The notes: generated by a model not told the origin, from the sequence alone. A DNA stretch of 64,000 bases from Ophiocordyceps camponoti-saundersi (nom. inval.) (GCA_003339415.1 PDHQ01000016.1:196000-259999); one strand, 5' to 3'. Positions 10,675 through 20,054 are shown, numbered from the stretch's first letter. Program-made: numbers and translations.

Positions 10675-11730
10675 GAACATGGGGGGTTTGGTGGTGGAGA
10701 TTTGACTTGGGGCTTGGTGATGGGGGGCTTAATCTGGCGCTTCCTTTCCGTCTTATTGATCTGGAGAGCTTTCCTACATTCTACCAGAGTATTGTTTACA
10801 TGTCACATAAGGTCTTTAGCTCAGAGAACTTCCCTTTGCTCTTCTCATATCCCTTTAGGTGTGGTAAAGCCGTAGCTAGGTCACGGGACTCTTACATACA
10901 GCTTATGAACCATACAAGATACAGGCACGCGATATAGTCTAGCTGCTGGGTCATCAGTGTCATGACGATCTGTACGGATTACATACATACAGATGATAAA
11001 ATGCTATTGCTTTGCCCGAGAGACAACATACCCCTTTCTGCGTACCTCTTCCCGACGACTATCCCTTCCCGCGACCTAGGTGCGTCGTTGTGACAGCAAA
11101 AGGGATATGCGTCCAACGAGGCTTGATATAACACACAGTCCCTTTTCCCGGGCTTACATTTAGCATGTGAAGAAACTACAGTTAGAAAAGAGGCCGAGTG
11201 GGAAAAGGAAATAGAGATGTGGTGGTGACGTCGTCGTTCCGATATGTTCTCCGCGTCTTCTGTCCTCCATCCACTGTGGACGAGAATGGGAGGATGAAGG
11301 TCCGGTATCCATGCCGTGGTAGCCGGTAGTAGAGGATTCATGCTGTCGTCGGTGGTATAAGTTTTGGGTTTTTTTCTTTGTTCTCGTACTTGACGAAGCG
11401 GTTGTTTCATGACGATCCTCGAATCTCTAAACCCTAACCCTAACTTTACTCAGGCAGAGGTTGACGAAGCAGGCCATGTGGAAAGCTGCAATACTCCCTT
11501 CATACCTGGAATATAATTAATTTCCAACATACCTACATGTATGCACATGTACACGAATGTGCAGTATAGCCTTTATACGTACAGCCTTTAGCATACTCGC
11601 ATACCTCGTCCCAAGACACGCTATAAAGTAAACCTTGATCTATCCCTACACTCCTTCTTCTCAAACGCATTGTATGACACGGATAAGCAGACAAGGTTTT
11701 GTTCAACAGGCGTCGTACACATGTCCAGCA
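10675..11730. other. Intergenic region with a short telomere-like tract
   Basis: No gene is supported. The only distinctive element is a two-unit CCCTAA tract at 11432-11443. Open frames on either strand lack recognisable domains and splice context. Confidence 0.4.
11432..11443 (-). repeat. Interstitial telomere-like (TTAGGG)2
   Basis: CCCTAACCCTAA is seen directly, preceded by AA. It is identical in register to the tract at 41132-41143. It may be a telobox-type regulatory site or a scar of break repair; the sequence alone does not decide. Confidence 0.6.
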
Positions 11731-12068
11731 TCACACGCCCCCAGTCGAATTTCCTTCGTATCGTGATGCCGCGTCAATGGAAGAAACAACAGGATAGTAG
11801 ACGATGACAAATAGCAGAGAAAGTAAAGCCAAGATGACGAAGAGAAAGGAAAAGAATTCACACGCGTCGGGCCAGAGAGTGCGTTGAGACGCGGTCGAGA
11901 GAGTGTCGGCCCTCTCTTCGTCGTACTGCCACCACGGCTGCACTTGGTTCCTATCTATCTCCATCGCCTGTCGAGGAAGATCGAGAGTTGCAGTCATGGG
12001 TCTAGGAGGTTATTAGTTGTCAGCCTCGATATCATGAGCAAGAGAGAGACGACTTGCAAAGAAGGCAT
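11731..12068 (-). CDS. Small membrane protein C, 11-nt first exon with probable GC-AG intron
   Basis: Exons (minus strand) are 12068-12058 and 12001-11731, giving 93 aa. Exon 1 is again 11 nt and phase 2 if the donor is GCAAGT, the standard GC-AG donor. No GT donor with a good consensus keeps the frame. The intron is 56 nt, with a GCTGAC/CTAAT branch region and a CCTAG acceptor. Exon 2 has MTA near its start (as in genes A and B), a YDEERA motif shared with gene B, and a C-terminal hydrophobic helix (FFSFLFVILALLSLLFVIVYY) followed by a short tail ending in a possible N-glycosylation site (Asn-Ser-Thr). A tandem ATG at 12071 could be used instead. Function unknown. Confidence 0.5.
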
Positions 12069-12579
12069 CATGATGCTGTCACATTGGTCGTGAGAGCCGT
12101 CAGGAGAGTGTTCTTTTCAGTGAGTGTCTCTCACTTAGTCGTAGTAGTGGTAGTAGTCAACCATCATCGAAGCAGTGGAAGAGTCAAGGAGTTGACAGAA
12201 AGCTGAAAGGCTCTAGCTAGGTATATATAGACACTCAAGAAACTGAGTAGGTCGGTTTGAAGCTTCCATCATGCCTACATTCACATTCTAGCCATTCTCT
12301 TAGCCTTTGCACACGCAGGACTTCATCCACTGACAACCAAGTGTAAGAGTCATCGAAAAAAAAGAAGAATTCTCACATGTCGGGCCAGAGAGCACGATGA
12401 GACGCAGTTGACAGAGGCTGCTCGCTGAGGATTAGTCGCTATAGACTATCATTTTCTAGGCAGTCATTAGCTTAGCTTCTTCACCATGCGTCACACTCAC
12501 TCATTTGTGCTCGTTCTTTGCCTCTATGGTGATGGCGCGCTGACACGAGCCATCATAACTGGTGGAACATCTTTCGTCC
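12069..12579. other. Intergenic region with a decayed duplicate
   Basis: Apart from the gene C-like fragment at 12352-12420 and the family-associated 3' flank starting at 12417 (TGCTCGCTGAGGATTA, repeated near 13516 and 13938), nothing codes here. A GTATATATAGAC TATA-like site lies at about 12219-12230 and could serve gene C. Confidence 0.4.
12352..12420 (-). pseudogene. Fragment of a gene C-like copy
   Basis: About 60 bp match exon 2 of gene C (11847-11910) around its LSTASQRTLWPDACEF segment, with several substitutions. In the same frame a TGA stop follows the Trp-Pro-Asp-Met position. It is a dead partial duplicate in the same orientation as gene C. Confidence 0.55.
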
Positions 12580-12854
12580 TCAACTCACCAAACCCCTCCC
12601 AAGAAAACAAAACCGCTTCATCTCTCGGTCCTTTGTCAATCGTTGCGAAGACGTAAAGGCCGTAAAGTGCCCGATATAATCGTACGTTGATGTCCGCTGG
12701 GCAACTTCGTTGGTCGCAAAAGTTTGCAACTCGATATCTTGTGGCAATGTCGCGCCTCTATTTTCAGTTTCCGTTGATGGGGTAGCACTGCAGCAGTAGG
12801 TTTCAGTATAAAATACCAGTTATTATTGTGGAGGATTATCGCTTACCTAGACAT
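12580..12854 (-). pseudogene. Degenerate member of the gene D family
   Basis: Minus strand: exon 1 at 12854-12847 (ATGTCTAG, 8 nt, phase 2), an intron at 12846-12788 almost identical to that of gene D, then exon 2 from 12787. The first frame reads through ELQTF, which matches gene D, but ends at 12582-12580 as a 71-aa product. The family signature RALYGLYVFATIDKGPRDE is in another frame, with about 30 bp missing compared with gene D. So it is either a frameshifted pseudogene or a gene with a second, unrecognised intron; I favour the pseudogene. Confidence 0.5.
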
Positions 12855-12884
12855 TTTGAAGACGATGGTCTGACAACTCGGTTA

Positions 12885-13085
12885 CAAGGTTATCCACGCG
12901 TCGGTCGACACCAAGGACTATCAGTTCACTTCCGAGGCCACAAATAGTTAAGCCGTCAGCCAGTTCGAGCAGGGCGTTGAGACCGGCGGCACGATTGCGC
13001 TAATGCACGGAATTAACAGTACCACTGTCGATCTGTTGGTGCTTAAGGCGCTGGAGATTCTCAAGAAGGCGAATAAGAAGGGTGT
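12885..13085 (+). other. Coding-like fragment of unknown origin
   Basis: The plus strand has a coding-like stretch (about 12888-13081) broken by one TAA near 12949. Its second half reads VETGGTIALMHGINSTTVD and runs into a GTGTGT that could be a donor. I do not recognise the family. It sits inside what would be the promoter of the 12854(-) copy, so it looks like an inserted gene fragment. Confidence 0.3.
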
Positions 13086-13218
13086 GTTATGTCTCTCCCT
13101 ATCCCTCTCTCTCTCCTCCTCTGTTGCGTTGAGAAGTCCTGAACCGAGATCGATGGGAAGAGGAGCATTAACGGGATTTGAAAATAAAAGCGTCGCAGTA
13201 ACAGCTTTAGAAATGATA

Positions 13219-13274
13219 GGTTGAAGGAAGAAGAGGAGAGCAGACATTGTAGAAATCTCAGGGGTAAGTAGGTA
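13219..13274 (-). repeat. Conserved leader repeat, copy 1
   Basis: A segment of about 56 bp (minus strand: CTTACCCCTGAGATTTCTAC, then ATGTCTGCTCTC and TTCTTCCTTCAA) recurs at 14585-14640 and 15026-15083. Each copy lies upstream of a family start site, so it is probably part of the duplicated promoter or 5' leader. Confidence 0.6.
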
Positions 13275-13558
13275 GCGCACCTTGGGGAATGAGAAAAGGG
13301 GTGAAGGAATCTTGTCTCGCCCTTGTGTATTTGACAGTGTCAATGCATTGATCGGGTTCGTGGCGCAATTCCTTTATTCGACTGTTCGTGTTCCGTAATA
13401 GCTATTGTGATGATGATAAAAGATCGCTCTCCTCCGTTCTTTTCTGATCTCTCCTTTTCTCTCCTTTCATCTAAGTCGGGTCGAGTGAGTGCCGGTCATG
13501 CGATGGTCCCCAACACTGCTCGCTGAGGATTACTCGCTATCGACTGTCATAAAATAAT

Positions 13559-13790
13559 TTACGAGTCTTCCTCCTGAGGGCCCCAGAAAATTGTGCGGAG
13601 CAACTTGATGACGCCCACTAAAGTAAGGAAACAAGGTTCCTCTCGTGGCATCCTGTCGACCGTTAAGAATATATACAGGCCATATAAGGCCCAAAAATTC
13701 CACGTTCTCCTCAGTGCTGCCATGGCTGTTGGCGAGCAATCGATGATCCAGAAGGGGAGATGTCTCTCTATAATGCCTCGCGACTGGCAT
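13559..13790 (-). pseudogene. 5'-truncated copy of gene D
   Basis: Minus strand: the frame ending at TAA 13561-13559 matches gene D over the C-terminal 65 or so residues (RHLPFW, SPTAMAALRRTWNFWALYGLY, TVDRMPREEP and FLTLVGVIKL). Upstream it lacks the intron, the first exon and the acidic N-terminal part, and a TGA lies in frame. The 3' flank is also shared with gene D. It is a partial duplicate unless an unseen exon restores it. Confidence 0.6.
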
Positions 13791-13980
13791 CACTATAAAG
13801 GCAAAATAACAACGAAGTGTGTGAATCTGGAATAACTAGAAGAGAGCCAGTCAGTCAGTCTGGCCAGCTAAGGGGAAAGAAGAAAAGGGGCACAGACTGG
13901 GTCGAGTGAGTGCCGGTCATGTGATGGTCCCCCAACACTGCTCGCTGAGGACTATTCGTTGACGGCTATTATGAAATTAT

Positions 13981-14349
13981 TCATAGTTCTGGCTCCCGGT
14001 AGCCCCAGAATATCGTCTGCACCAATTTGATGACGCCAACCAGAGTCAGGAATCCTTGTTCTTCGCGGGGCATCTTGTCCACAGTGAAAAATTTATACAG
14101 GCCATATAAGGCCCAAAAATTCCACGTTCTCCTCAGAGCTGTCATGGCTGTCGGCGACACATTGATTAGCCAAAGAGGCAAATGTCTATCCGCCCATGTT
14201 TGCAATTCCTCCGTTGCCGAATTTCCATTGTCATTGGGGGGGACCTCGGACGTCGGATTCGCCTCGACGTCGACCTCGATTCTAGCAGTAGGTTTCAGTA
14301 TGTAATACCAGTTATTATTGTGGGGGATTATCGCTTACCTCAATGACAT
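13981..14349 (-). CDS. Small protein D, intact member of a local family, 11-nt first exon
   Basis: Exons (minus strand) are 14349-14339 and 14281-13981, giving 103 aa. Exon 1 is 11 nt (Met-Ser-Leu plus two bases). The 57-nt phase-2 intron begins GTAAGCGATAATCC and ends CTACTGCTAG. The protein has an acidic, Asn/Pro-rich N-terminal third (IEVDVEANPTSEV), then an aromatic block (ATEELQTWADRHLPLWLI, SPTAMTALRRTWNFWALYGL) and a hydrophobic C-terminal segment (FLTLVGVIKLVQTIFWG) that may insert in a membrane. I know no named domain like this. It is the only copy of its subfamily in the window with an uninterrupted frame; copies at 12854, 13790 and 14941 (all minus) are broken. The shared intron and flanks show local tandem duplication. 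Confidence 0.62.
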
Positions 14350-14584
14350 CTTGAACGCGAAGGTGAAAGCTTTCACGACTAGAAATTGTTTGATCGTAAA
14401 AACGAGAGTGATTCGTGGGTCGACGGGGCTGAGTCTGGATTGATCGTGGAAATGATGATGATTAGGGGTTCGACAGCTGAGTCTCGGGAGATAGTTGAAT
14501 TAACAATAAAGGAGGGTCTGGCTATAGAGCTGACTGCTTGGTTTGTCGTGATTGTGTAACAGATTGCAATTCATCTGATGGTGG

Positions 14585-14640
14585 GTTGGAGGAAGAAGAA
14601 GAGAGCAGACATTGTAGAAATCTCAGGGGTAAGTAGGTAG
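14585..14640 (-). repeat. Conserved leader repeat, copy 2
   Basis: The same unit as 13219-13274, here about 240 bp upstream of the gene D start codon. Confidence 0.6.
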
Positions 14641-14699
14641 GTACTGCCAAGTGCCAACTGGTGGCCAGATAGGAGACCAAACTGGGCAGCAACGATTTA

Positions 14700-14941
14700 T
14701 ATCGACGAGTCGCTTCGCTAGCAGTAGGATTCGATATAAAGTACCAGTCGTTGTTTTTCATCCAGACGGGGAGATGTCTCTCCGCCTAGGACTATAATTC
14801 CTCGGTTGCTGGATTGTCGGCAGCAGTCAAGGGATTGCCAATAGTTGTATTGGCCTCAAGGTCGACTTCGATGCTAGCAGTAGGTTTCAGTATGCAATAC
14901 CAGTTATTATTGTGGAGGATTATCGCTTACCTGGAAAACAT
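14700..14941 (-). pseudogene. Gene D-family copy with two in-frame stops
   Basis: Minus strand: exon 1 at 14941-14931 (ATGTTTTCCAG, 11 nt), intron 14930-14874 nearly identical to gene D, exon 2 from 14873. The frame opens like gene D (IEVDLEAN, then ATEEL), but TAG at 14794-14792 and another TAG two codons on replace positions that are Gln and Trp in gene D. After a short RHLPVW match it runs into another copy of the family intron (14705-14755), so the 3' half is also rearranged. Confidence 0.65.
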
Positions 14942-15025
14942 CTTTGCGGAATAGTGAAGCTTTCTCGGAACACAGGAGCTTGGTGTTATCGTGCAAAGAA
15001 GAGTAAATGGTGATTGGTGTTGATG

Positions 15026-15083
15026 GGTTGAAGGAAGAAGAGGAGAGCAGACTTTGCAGAAATCTCAGGGGTAAGTAGGTAGG
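15026..15083 (-). repeat. Conserved leader repeat, copy 3
   Basis: The third copy of the unit at 13219-13274, upstream of the 14941(-) pseudogene. A further GTAAGCGAT donor-like sequence lies at about 15145-15153 (minus strand), which suggests that another eroded copy began near 15175. Confidence 0.55.
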
Positions 15084-15789
15084 TACTGCCAAGTGTCAAC
15101 TGGTGACCAGATGGGAGACCAAACTGGGCAGTAACGATTTGTATCATCGCTTACCTGGACGATGTAGATGATGCATCAGCAGCGAAAAAAAAAAAAGACT
15201 GGAAACAAAGTAAACGAGTAACTTTGAGATCCGCTTCTGAAGAACGTGACGGATGTTGGGACGAAGAGAGGAGCAGAGTCCAAAGGAACTCCAGGGGTAG
15301 GTACTAGATCGTTGTAAGAGTGTCTTCGCACTTGATAGAACAGAAAACTTCAGTAAAAACATACGGATGAATTAAGCAGGCACAATGATCGTGCCAGGTC
15401 GAGTCCCTCTGATTTAGCCTGGATCGCGACGGCAGCGTCCGACTATCGCTACTCGGAAAAGGCCACACATGAGCTGCGTGAAAAGTTCAAGAGGGTATAA
15501 TCGCTGCATTGTGGTGAGGGTCTGCCGAGGGCGGACGAGCATCACAATGGAAAAGAAACTGAGGTCCATCGAGTGCATGTATGTATGTATGTATGGTGCT
15601 GAGGTAGAATGGAGAGGAAGCAATGATGGTGGTGGAAGAAGAGGTATGTACTCACGTTTGCTCTGCGACGAGAAGAAGATTAGGAAACTGTTTCTTTCGG
15701 ACCAACGTCGTGCCGATCTCCGCTCGTCTTCATCTTCCACGCCGGTATTCAACTTCGAATCGTTTTCTATCATTGCAATCTCGTTTGAC
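15084..15789. other. Boundary between the small-gene tract and the APH-like gene
   Basis: I see no gene. The DNA contains a poly-A run (15187-15198), an ATGTATGTATGTATG microsatellite (15578-15594) and the presumed promoter of the APH-like gene. Confidence 0.4.
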
Positions 15790-16884
15790 ATGACAGAGGC
15801 CTGGGATTTCACCCCCCACGACCTGCGCAACTTGGCATCAAGCATCACTGGCTTGCCTTGCCACTTCATCTACGATACAGAGTCTAAACCTTTGTCAGGC
15901 GGCGAATACACCGTCTACGCGCTGGAAAGCACATTGAAAAGCCGACTTGCTATTCGCATCCCAAACAATAAAAGTCCACATACGTCACTTCTTCTGAAGC
16001 GAGAGGTTGATCTTCGTCGGCGAATCGAAAGCGCGAGGCTACCTCTCTTTCAGCCGCTTCTTTCTTTCAGCGACGCAACAGACAACTTGATCAGGGCGCC
16101 GTTTCTAACGCTTGGCTGGGTTGATGGCAGCCCACTGATCTGGTCAGACACCCAGCCAGCCGTGGAAAAGGAGCGCAAGGGTGTGCTCCGCATGATTGCA
16201 AATGCAAGCCTTGACCTTCTTCAGATCAACGAGACCAGTATGAAGCACTTTCATACCTCTAACTAGCTTGATTAACGCTGATACCGGAGTGAGGAGAGCC
16301 TGCCCTGGACTGGATCGAGTCCAAGATACGGCGCAAGATTGTCCGAGCCCAGGCGGGCAGTCTTCCCGGCGGCACAGTCGCTGAGTGTGAGAGACGGATG
16401 GGACTGATCGAGCGTTACTGGATGCCAGAATTGAATTCGGCGCCTCATGTGTTGATCCATGGCGACCTTTCGGGGAATAACATCATCGTTGATGGGGATC
16501 ATGCTGTGAAAGGGTGAGCATACCAATGGATACTCGGACAAGCATGGAAACCAAGTAACTTATTCCAGCATAATTGATCTGGACTGGGCCGAACTGGTAC
16601 CCCTTCAATTTGCCGCGACTTATCCACGATTTCTTACTTTGGAACCTGTTCAACATGACTGGACAGCGCGGAATACATGGCGAATGAGACGGGATCGCGC
16701 CTTCTACTTAGAATGTGTTAAGGAGAGAGCAATGGAAGAGGAGGGAAACGGTTTATTAATGGACTATTATCAAGTACTAGCACGGGACGATGAAGTTGCG
16801 AGATATTGGTGGACTATTGCAGCAAATCGTATTGACGTTCACCACGCCATGGTACATTGCAATTGGAACCCCCCGGGTCCCTAG
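15790..16884 (+). CDS. Aminoglycoside phosphotransferase (APH)-fold kinase-like protein, 3 exons
   Basis: Exons are 15790-16237, 16294-16513 and 16569-16884, giving about 327 aa. It belongs to the fungal APH/choline-kinase-like superfamily; the substrate is unknown. The catalytic loop reads HGDLSGNNIIVDGD, followed across the second intron by GIIDLDWAE, which supplies the metal-binding Asp. The N-terminal lobe has LSGGEYTVYAL and a RLAIRIP strand where a nucleotide-contacting lysine is expected; here it is arginine/isoleucine-rich, so I am unsure of activity. The ATG at 15790 is preferred over an upstream in-frame ATG because the family similarity starts there. The first intron uses a GAG acceptor, weaker than usual, so that junction is less certain. 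The gene stands alone in the accessory tract. Confidence 0.75.
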
Positions 16885-17119
16885 CTTTCTCAAAGGGCGA
16901 TGAAGGAACAAAGGAGATTGGGTTGGAAGATAATATGGGAACTCAATAGTGAATTCAAAACTCGTGTGACATGTTCATTCAGACCGTATATCCGTGAGAA
17001 TGGTTGTGGTTTGGAGTAGTAAAGCAGTTGCATCGACAGCCACGCTTCACGAAGTCATCAGTGTAGAACCATGCAGCTTCTCTGGTTCCGCCAGATGGAA
17101 GATACTTCTTTGCCTACAG

Positions 17120-17660
17120 TTACTTAGACAATTGGTCTAGGGTTGTGATATGATGGCTCACCTCTTCGGGCGTCAGGTTCACGTTGCTACGGCCGGTCGT
17201 GAACTCGACACGTCCGGGGTAGCCGTCACCGGGATAGCGGCACAAACCAAGAAGCTGACTGGCTCCGAGCCTTGTGACGACTTCGGAGAAATCGGTCAGG
17301 AAGGCTTGTATCACAGGATCCTGCCAGTGGATTTCGTCATGATCGATGGAGAATTCAACCGGTATAAGCCGGCGGCTACCCAGGTCGTACTTCCAAATCG
17401 AGGCGATGCCGACTGGAAAATTCAGGGGGCTAGATGTTCTCCTAATATCGACGAGCCGTTCGCCGTCGTGAAGGAATCGAATGCTTGTGCAGCAAAGTCA
17501 AGCCGAAAATGTGGTTAACTTTATGACGGCGGGAAAGCTCCTTCATTGCACCAGTAGCGATATCACTGCCACCGAGCTTGTCGAACTTTGACAAAACGTC
17601 CCCGAAGTCATCAAGACGGTTGAAGTCTTGGACTGAGTAGTCTGCGATGGCGATGCCCAT
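17120..17660 (-). pseudogene. Frameshifted conserved fungal protein
   Basis: Minus strand: a start at 17660 opens MGIAIADYSVQDFNRLDDFG and continues to HIFGLTLLHKH. The homologous-looking remainder (LHDGERLVDI, then TSSPLNFPVGIASIWKYD, PVIQAFLTDFSEVV, GLCRYPGDGYPGR and NVNLTPEEV, to TAA at 17122-17120) is in another frame from about 17475. I recall similar roughly 180-200 aa uncharacterised fungal proteins carrying a HIFGLTLLHRH-like segment. No GT-AG intron explains the shift, so a small indel (or an assembly error) has broken the gene. Function unknown. Confidence 0.6.
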
Positions 17661-18690
17661 GGTTAATGTCGTATGTAGATGGTGGAAACCTGTTGAAGTA
17701 TGAGTCGAGAGGAAACCTGAATCGTTATGAAAGGCGGGTGGCCTCTTGATATACTAGTTGTGATGTTACGCGAGCCATCTAGACCTGCAGGAGAAACACC
17801 AAAAGGCAAAAAAAAGAAGAAAGAGTCAACACCCCAATTCAACAGCGACTATAGACCAAATCTGTGAGTCAAAAAACCACATGATCCTGGGGGGGTTGTT
17901 TCGCGTCCATGAGAAACGCCCAAAATTTGGTAGCTCAGCGTTTATTCATGCAGGTTGGTTGGACCGCAGACGCCCCCAATCTTGTTCGGACGGCTCGCGG
18001 TGAACACTTACAACTTGAATGAGGGAATGCCCGAAGGTTGATTGTGTCAAGCCTCTGTGAAAAGACCTGCGAGGGATCTTGTGTAGTTCCTTAGACGGAC
18101 GGGCTCTTTGCGATGCTCTCTATGGGCCAATCATCAAAGCATTCGGCAGGGTGCCATTGTTGGTGCCTGTTCTGTATAATATGTATCCACGTCTATATAC
18201 TCAGACAGGCCTCCTGGTCCGGACTGCTCTCCAGATGCTTACTTCCTGACTGATTGGCTCTAAGCGAAGTCCTGTCTGACTCACTCACCCCAGCACGACA
18301 GCGGCCCAAAAAATCGATAGGGCGTCAGGATGATCCAGTAGTCACAGTCCAAGTCGACAATCTATCGAGGTCTCATCAGGAACATAGTCACTTGTGCATG
18401 GAGCCGGTCCTGGCGATGGCTGAGCCTCTTCAACGTCGTAGCCGTTCAGCAGCAAAGAATTCATGAGAAAGTACGCAAGTTCTGTAGTTGTAAGTGGACA
18501 AGGGGTGAAGAGAGGGTGACATTGCAGATTGCATATAAGGATCCTGTTTACTCTCAACAATATGTATGTACTTGGCGTGCTTGAAGGACCAAAACGGTGG
18601 TAGACATAACGTAGAGTTGTAGCAAGCCGTGACTACCTAGGCATCGAGACACCTGACCTACTAAAACTATCGTAACGACTTGGTGCAAGG
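17661..18690. other. Intergenic DNA without a supported gene
   Basis: Short open frames exist on both strands (for example 18254-18466 plus and 18342-18560 minus), but none has a recognisable domain or splice support. I see nothing else definite. Confidence 0.4.
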
Positions 18691-18925
18691 GAATACAGCA
18701 CATGTGTTCCGAACATCTCGAGTTTGGGGATGTTAGCCGGTCTTACTTGCAGCCTGCCAAACCTCCGCCTCGAATTTGATAGCGAGACTGGGTTTTGGCC
18801 TAAGCCATAATGCTCCTTCACACATATTCACACCCGGAGACTTTGCGGACATTCACGACCCCTCAGCTGCTTGTGATCAAGCCTTCGACACTTTGTCACC
18901 AGGCGGATACTTTGATTCGAACTAA
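18691..18925 (+). pseudogene. Relic of a LaeA-like SAM methyltransferase
   Basis: The plus strand carries pieces typical of the fungal LaeA/TAM methyltransferase family, split over frames. One piece has LPNLRLEFDSETGFWPKP (the region after the SAM-binding acidic residue). After a shift comes HDPSAACDQAFDTLSPGGYF, which matches the conserved strand of these enzymes (aromatic-Phe-Asp-X-Leu-X-Pro-Gly-Gly-Tyr), then TAA at 18923-18925. The N-terminal SAM-binding GXGXG part is not recognisable. It is a decayed fragment; the family assignment is from pattern memory only. Confidence 0.4.
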
Positions 18926-18938
18926 ATAACTCGCTTAC

Positions 18939-19433
18939 TTGGAGACGGACAAAGTCATTAAGGGGTCTATCTCGGTCTCTGCGCTGGCATTTATTAAAGA
19001 AACGATGTTCTCTTGGAAGGGAAGGCTGCCATATCTCGGCAAGGTAAGGAAGAAGATGCACCCACTTCTGGACGGAGGCGAGCCATCTTCACTTCTCGTT
19101 CCGCCGACAAAAGAGGAGGAGTATCATTTTCGGGATATCACCGACGCCCCGTGCAACGAAGCCGCACTCCGTCAGTTGTTTCCGTACAAATATCTTTCTC
19201 TTCAAATCGATGCTTCTCGAGAGAAAGGATTCGCTGCTCGCCTCTTTTATCCCGACGATGAGGCTGTCTTTACCACGAGAGAGAAGTTGGACGTATTAGT
19301 CCTACAAAGGGTTAATACCTACTTGTACTGTGAATGCCTTCTCATAGCATCTGCCACTTTAACCGCGCCTTATTTTGTTTTCTCACAAGGTCTGTCTCTA
19401 TTATTGTCATATGTGATATATCATGGATACTGA
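18939..19433 (+). CDS. Uncharacterised ORF, possible gene remnant
   Basis: This 164-aa open frame follows the methyltransferase relic. Its middle (KEEEYHFRDITDAPCNEAAL to TTREKLDVLVLQRVN) has the composition of real protein, but the C-terminal 35 residues are hydrophobic and look like translated non-coding DNA. A GGTAAGG donor-like site at 19041-19047 interrupts it. I recognise no family. It may be a piece of a larger, broken gene. Confidence 0.3.
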   Translation: METDKVIKGSISVSALAFIKETMFSWKGRLPYLGKVRKKMHPLLDGGEPSSLLVPPTKEEEYHFRDITDAPCNEAALRQLFPYKYLSLQIDASREKGFAARLFYPDDEAVFTTREKLDVLVLQRVNTYLYCECLLIASATLTAPYFVFSQGLSLLLSYVIYHGY

Positions 19434-20054
19434 GGGCACGTGACGCAGGTTTTTCAGCCTCCCACAGTCACGTTCTTCTCTTTCTCTCTGTCTCTCTCTC
19501 TCTCTCGTTACAACGAAGCAAGCGACAGAGACAAAACCCAGTATCCCTTCATCGTCATCGATTTTTTCGCCCTCCTAAACAACGTGCATCGATCACCCCT
19601 GAACACTATTAACGGGTCTCGCACAGTGTATGGGTCTTCATCACGTGAGACTGCTACTCTACCGGCCCGTCATCCCCCCGCCTACCCCTGTCCCCGCTGC
19701 AATCGCTCGTCACAGTCACAGACAGCAAGGTACGTACCGACCCCCATTGAAACCCGTTGCCCCGCCGACAACCAAGTCTTTACTTTTGCCCAGGTCTCCT
19801 TGGAGACGGGCCTTCAAACGGACGTCACCACCTTCATCACACTTCTACCACCTCCCCCCCCTTTCCCACCATCCAATCTCTCTCTCTCTCCTTCTCTCTT
19901 CCTCTTCTTTCTCACCACAGCATAACAAGCCCGAAAGATCAACTTCGCTTTGCCTACCTAGCCCATCTTCTTCCCCTTCAGTGACATTTATCCCAATCAA
20001 CTTCCTCCCCGCTCTCTTCTTTCAAGAAACTTACATACAAGAAACTAAGTCGCC
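19434..20054. promoter_or_regulatory. Pyrimidine-rich promoter and leader of SPO12
   Basis: Long CT tracts (19470-19510, 19855-19920 and 19955-20035) precede SPO12 and are typical of fungal core promoters and leaders. There is no independent gene. GTACGT at 19730-19735 could be the donor of a 5' UTR intron, but this cannot be shown from sequence alone. Confidence 0.4.

Noticed and set aside
10979..11410. 143-aa minus-strand ORF
   Set aside because: No domain, no coding-like amino-acid pattern and no splice context.
15380..15430. tRNA-like GGTCGAGTCC box
   Set aside because: No matching A box or cloverleaf could be built around it.
15469..15789. N-terminal extension of the APH-like ORF
   Set aside because: It includes a translated ATGTATGT microsatellite and basic low-complexity sequence; family similarity starts near 15790.
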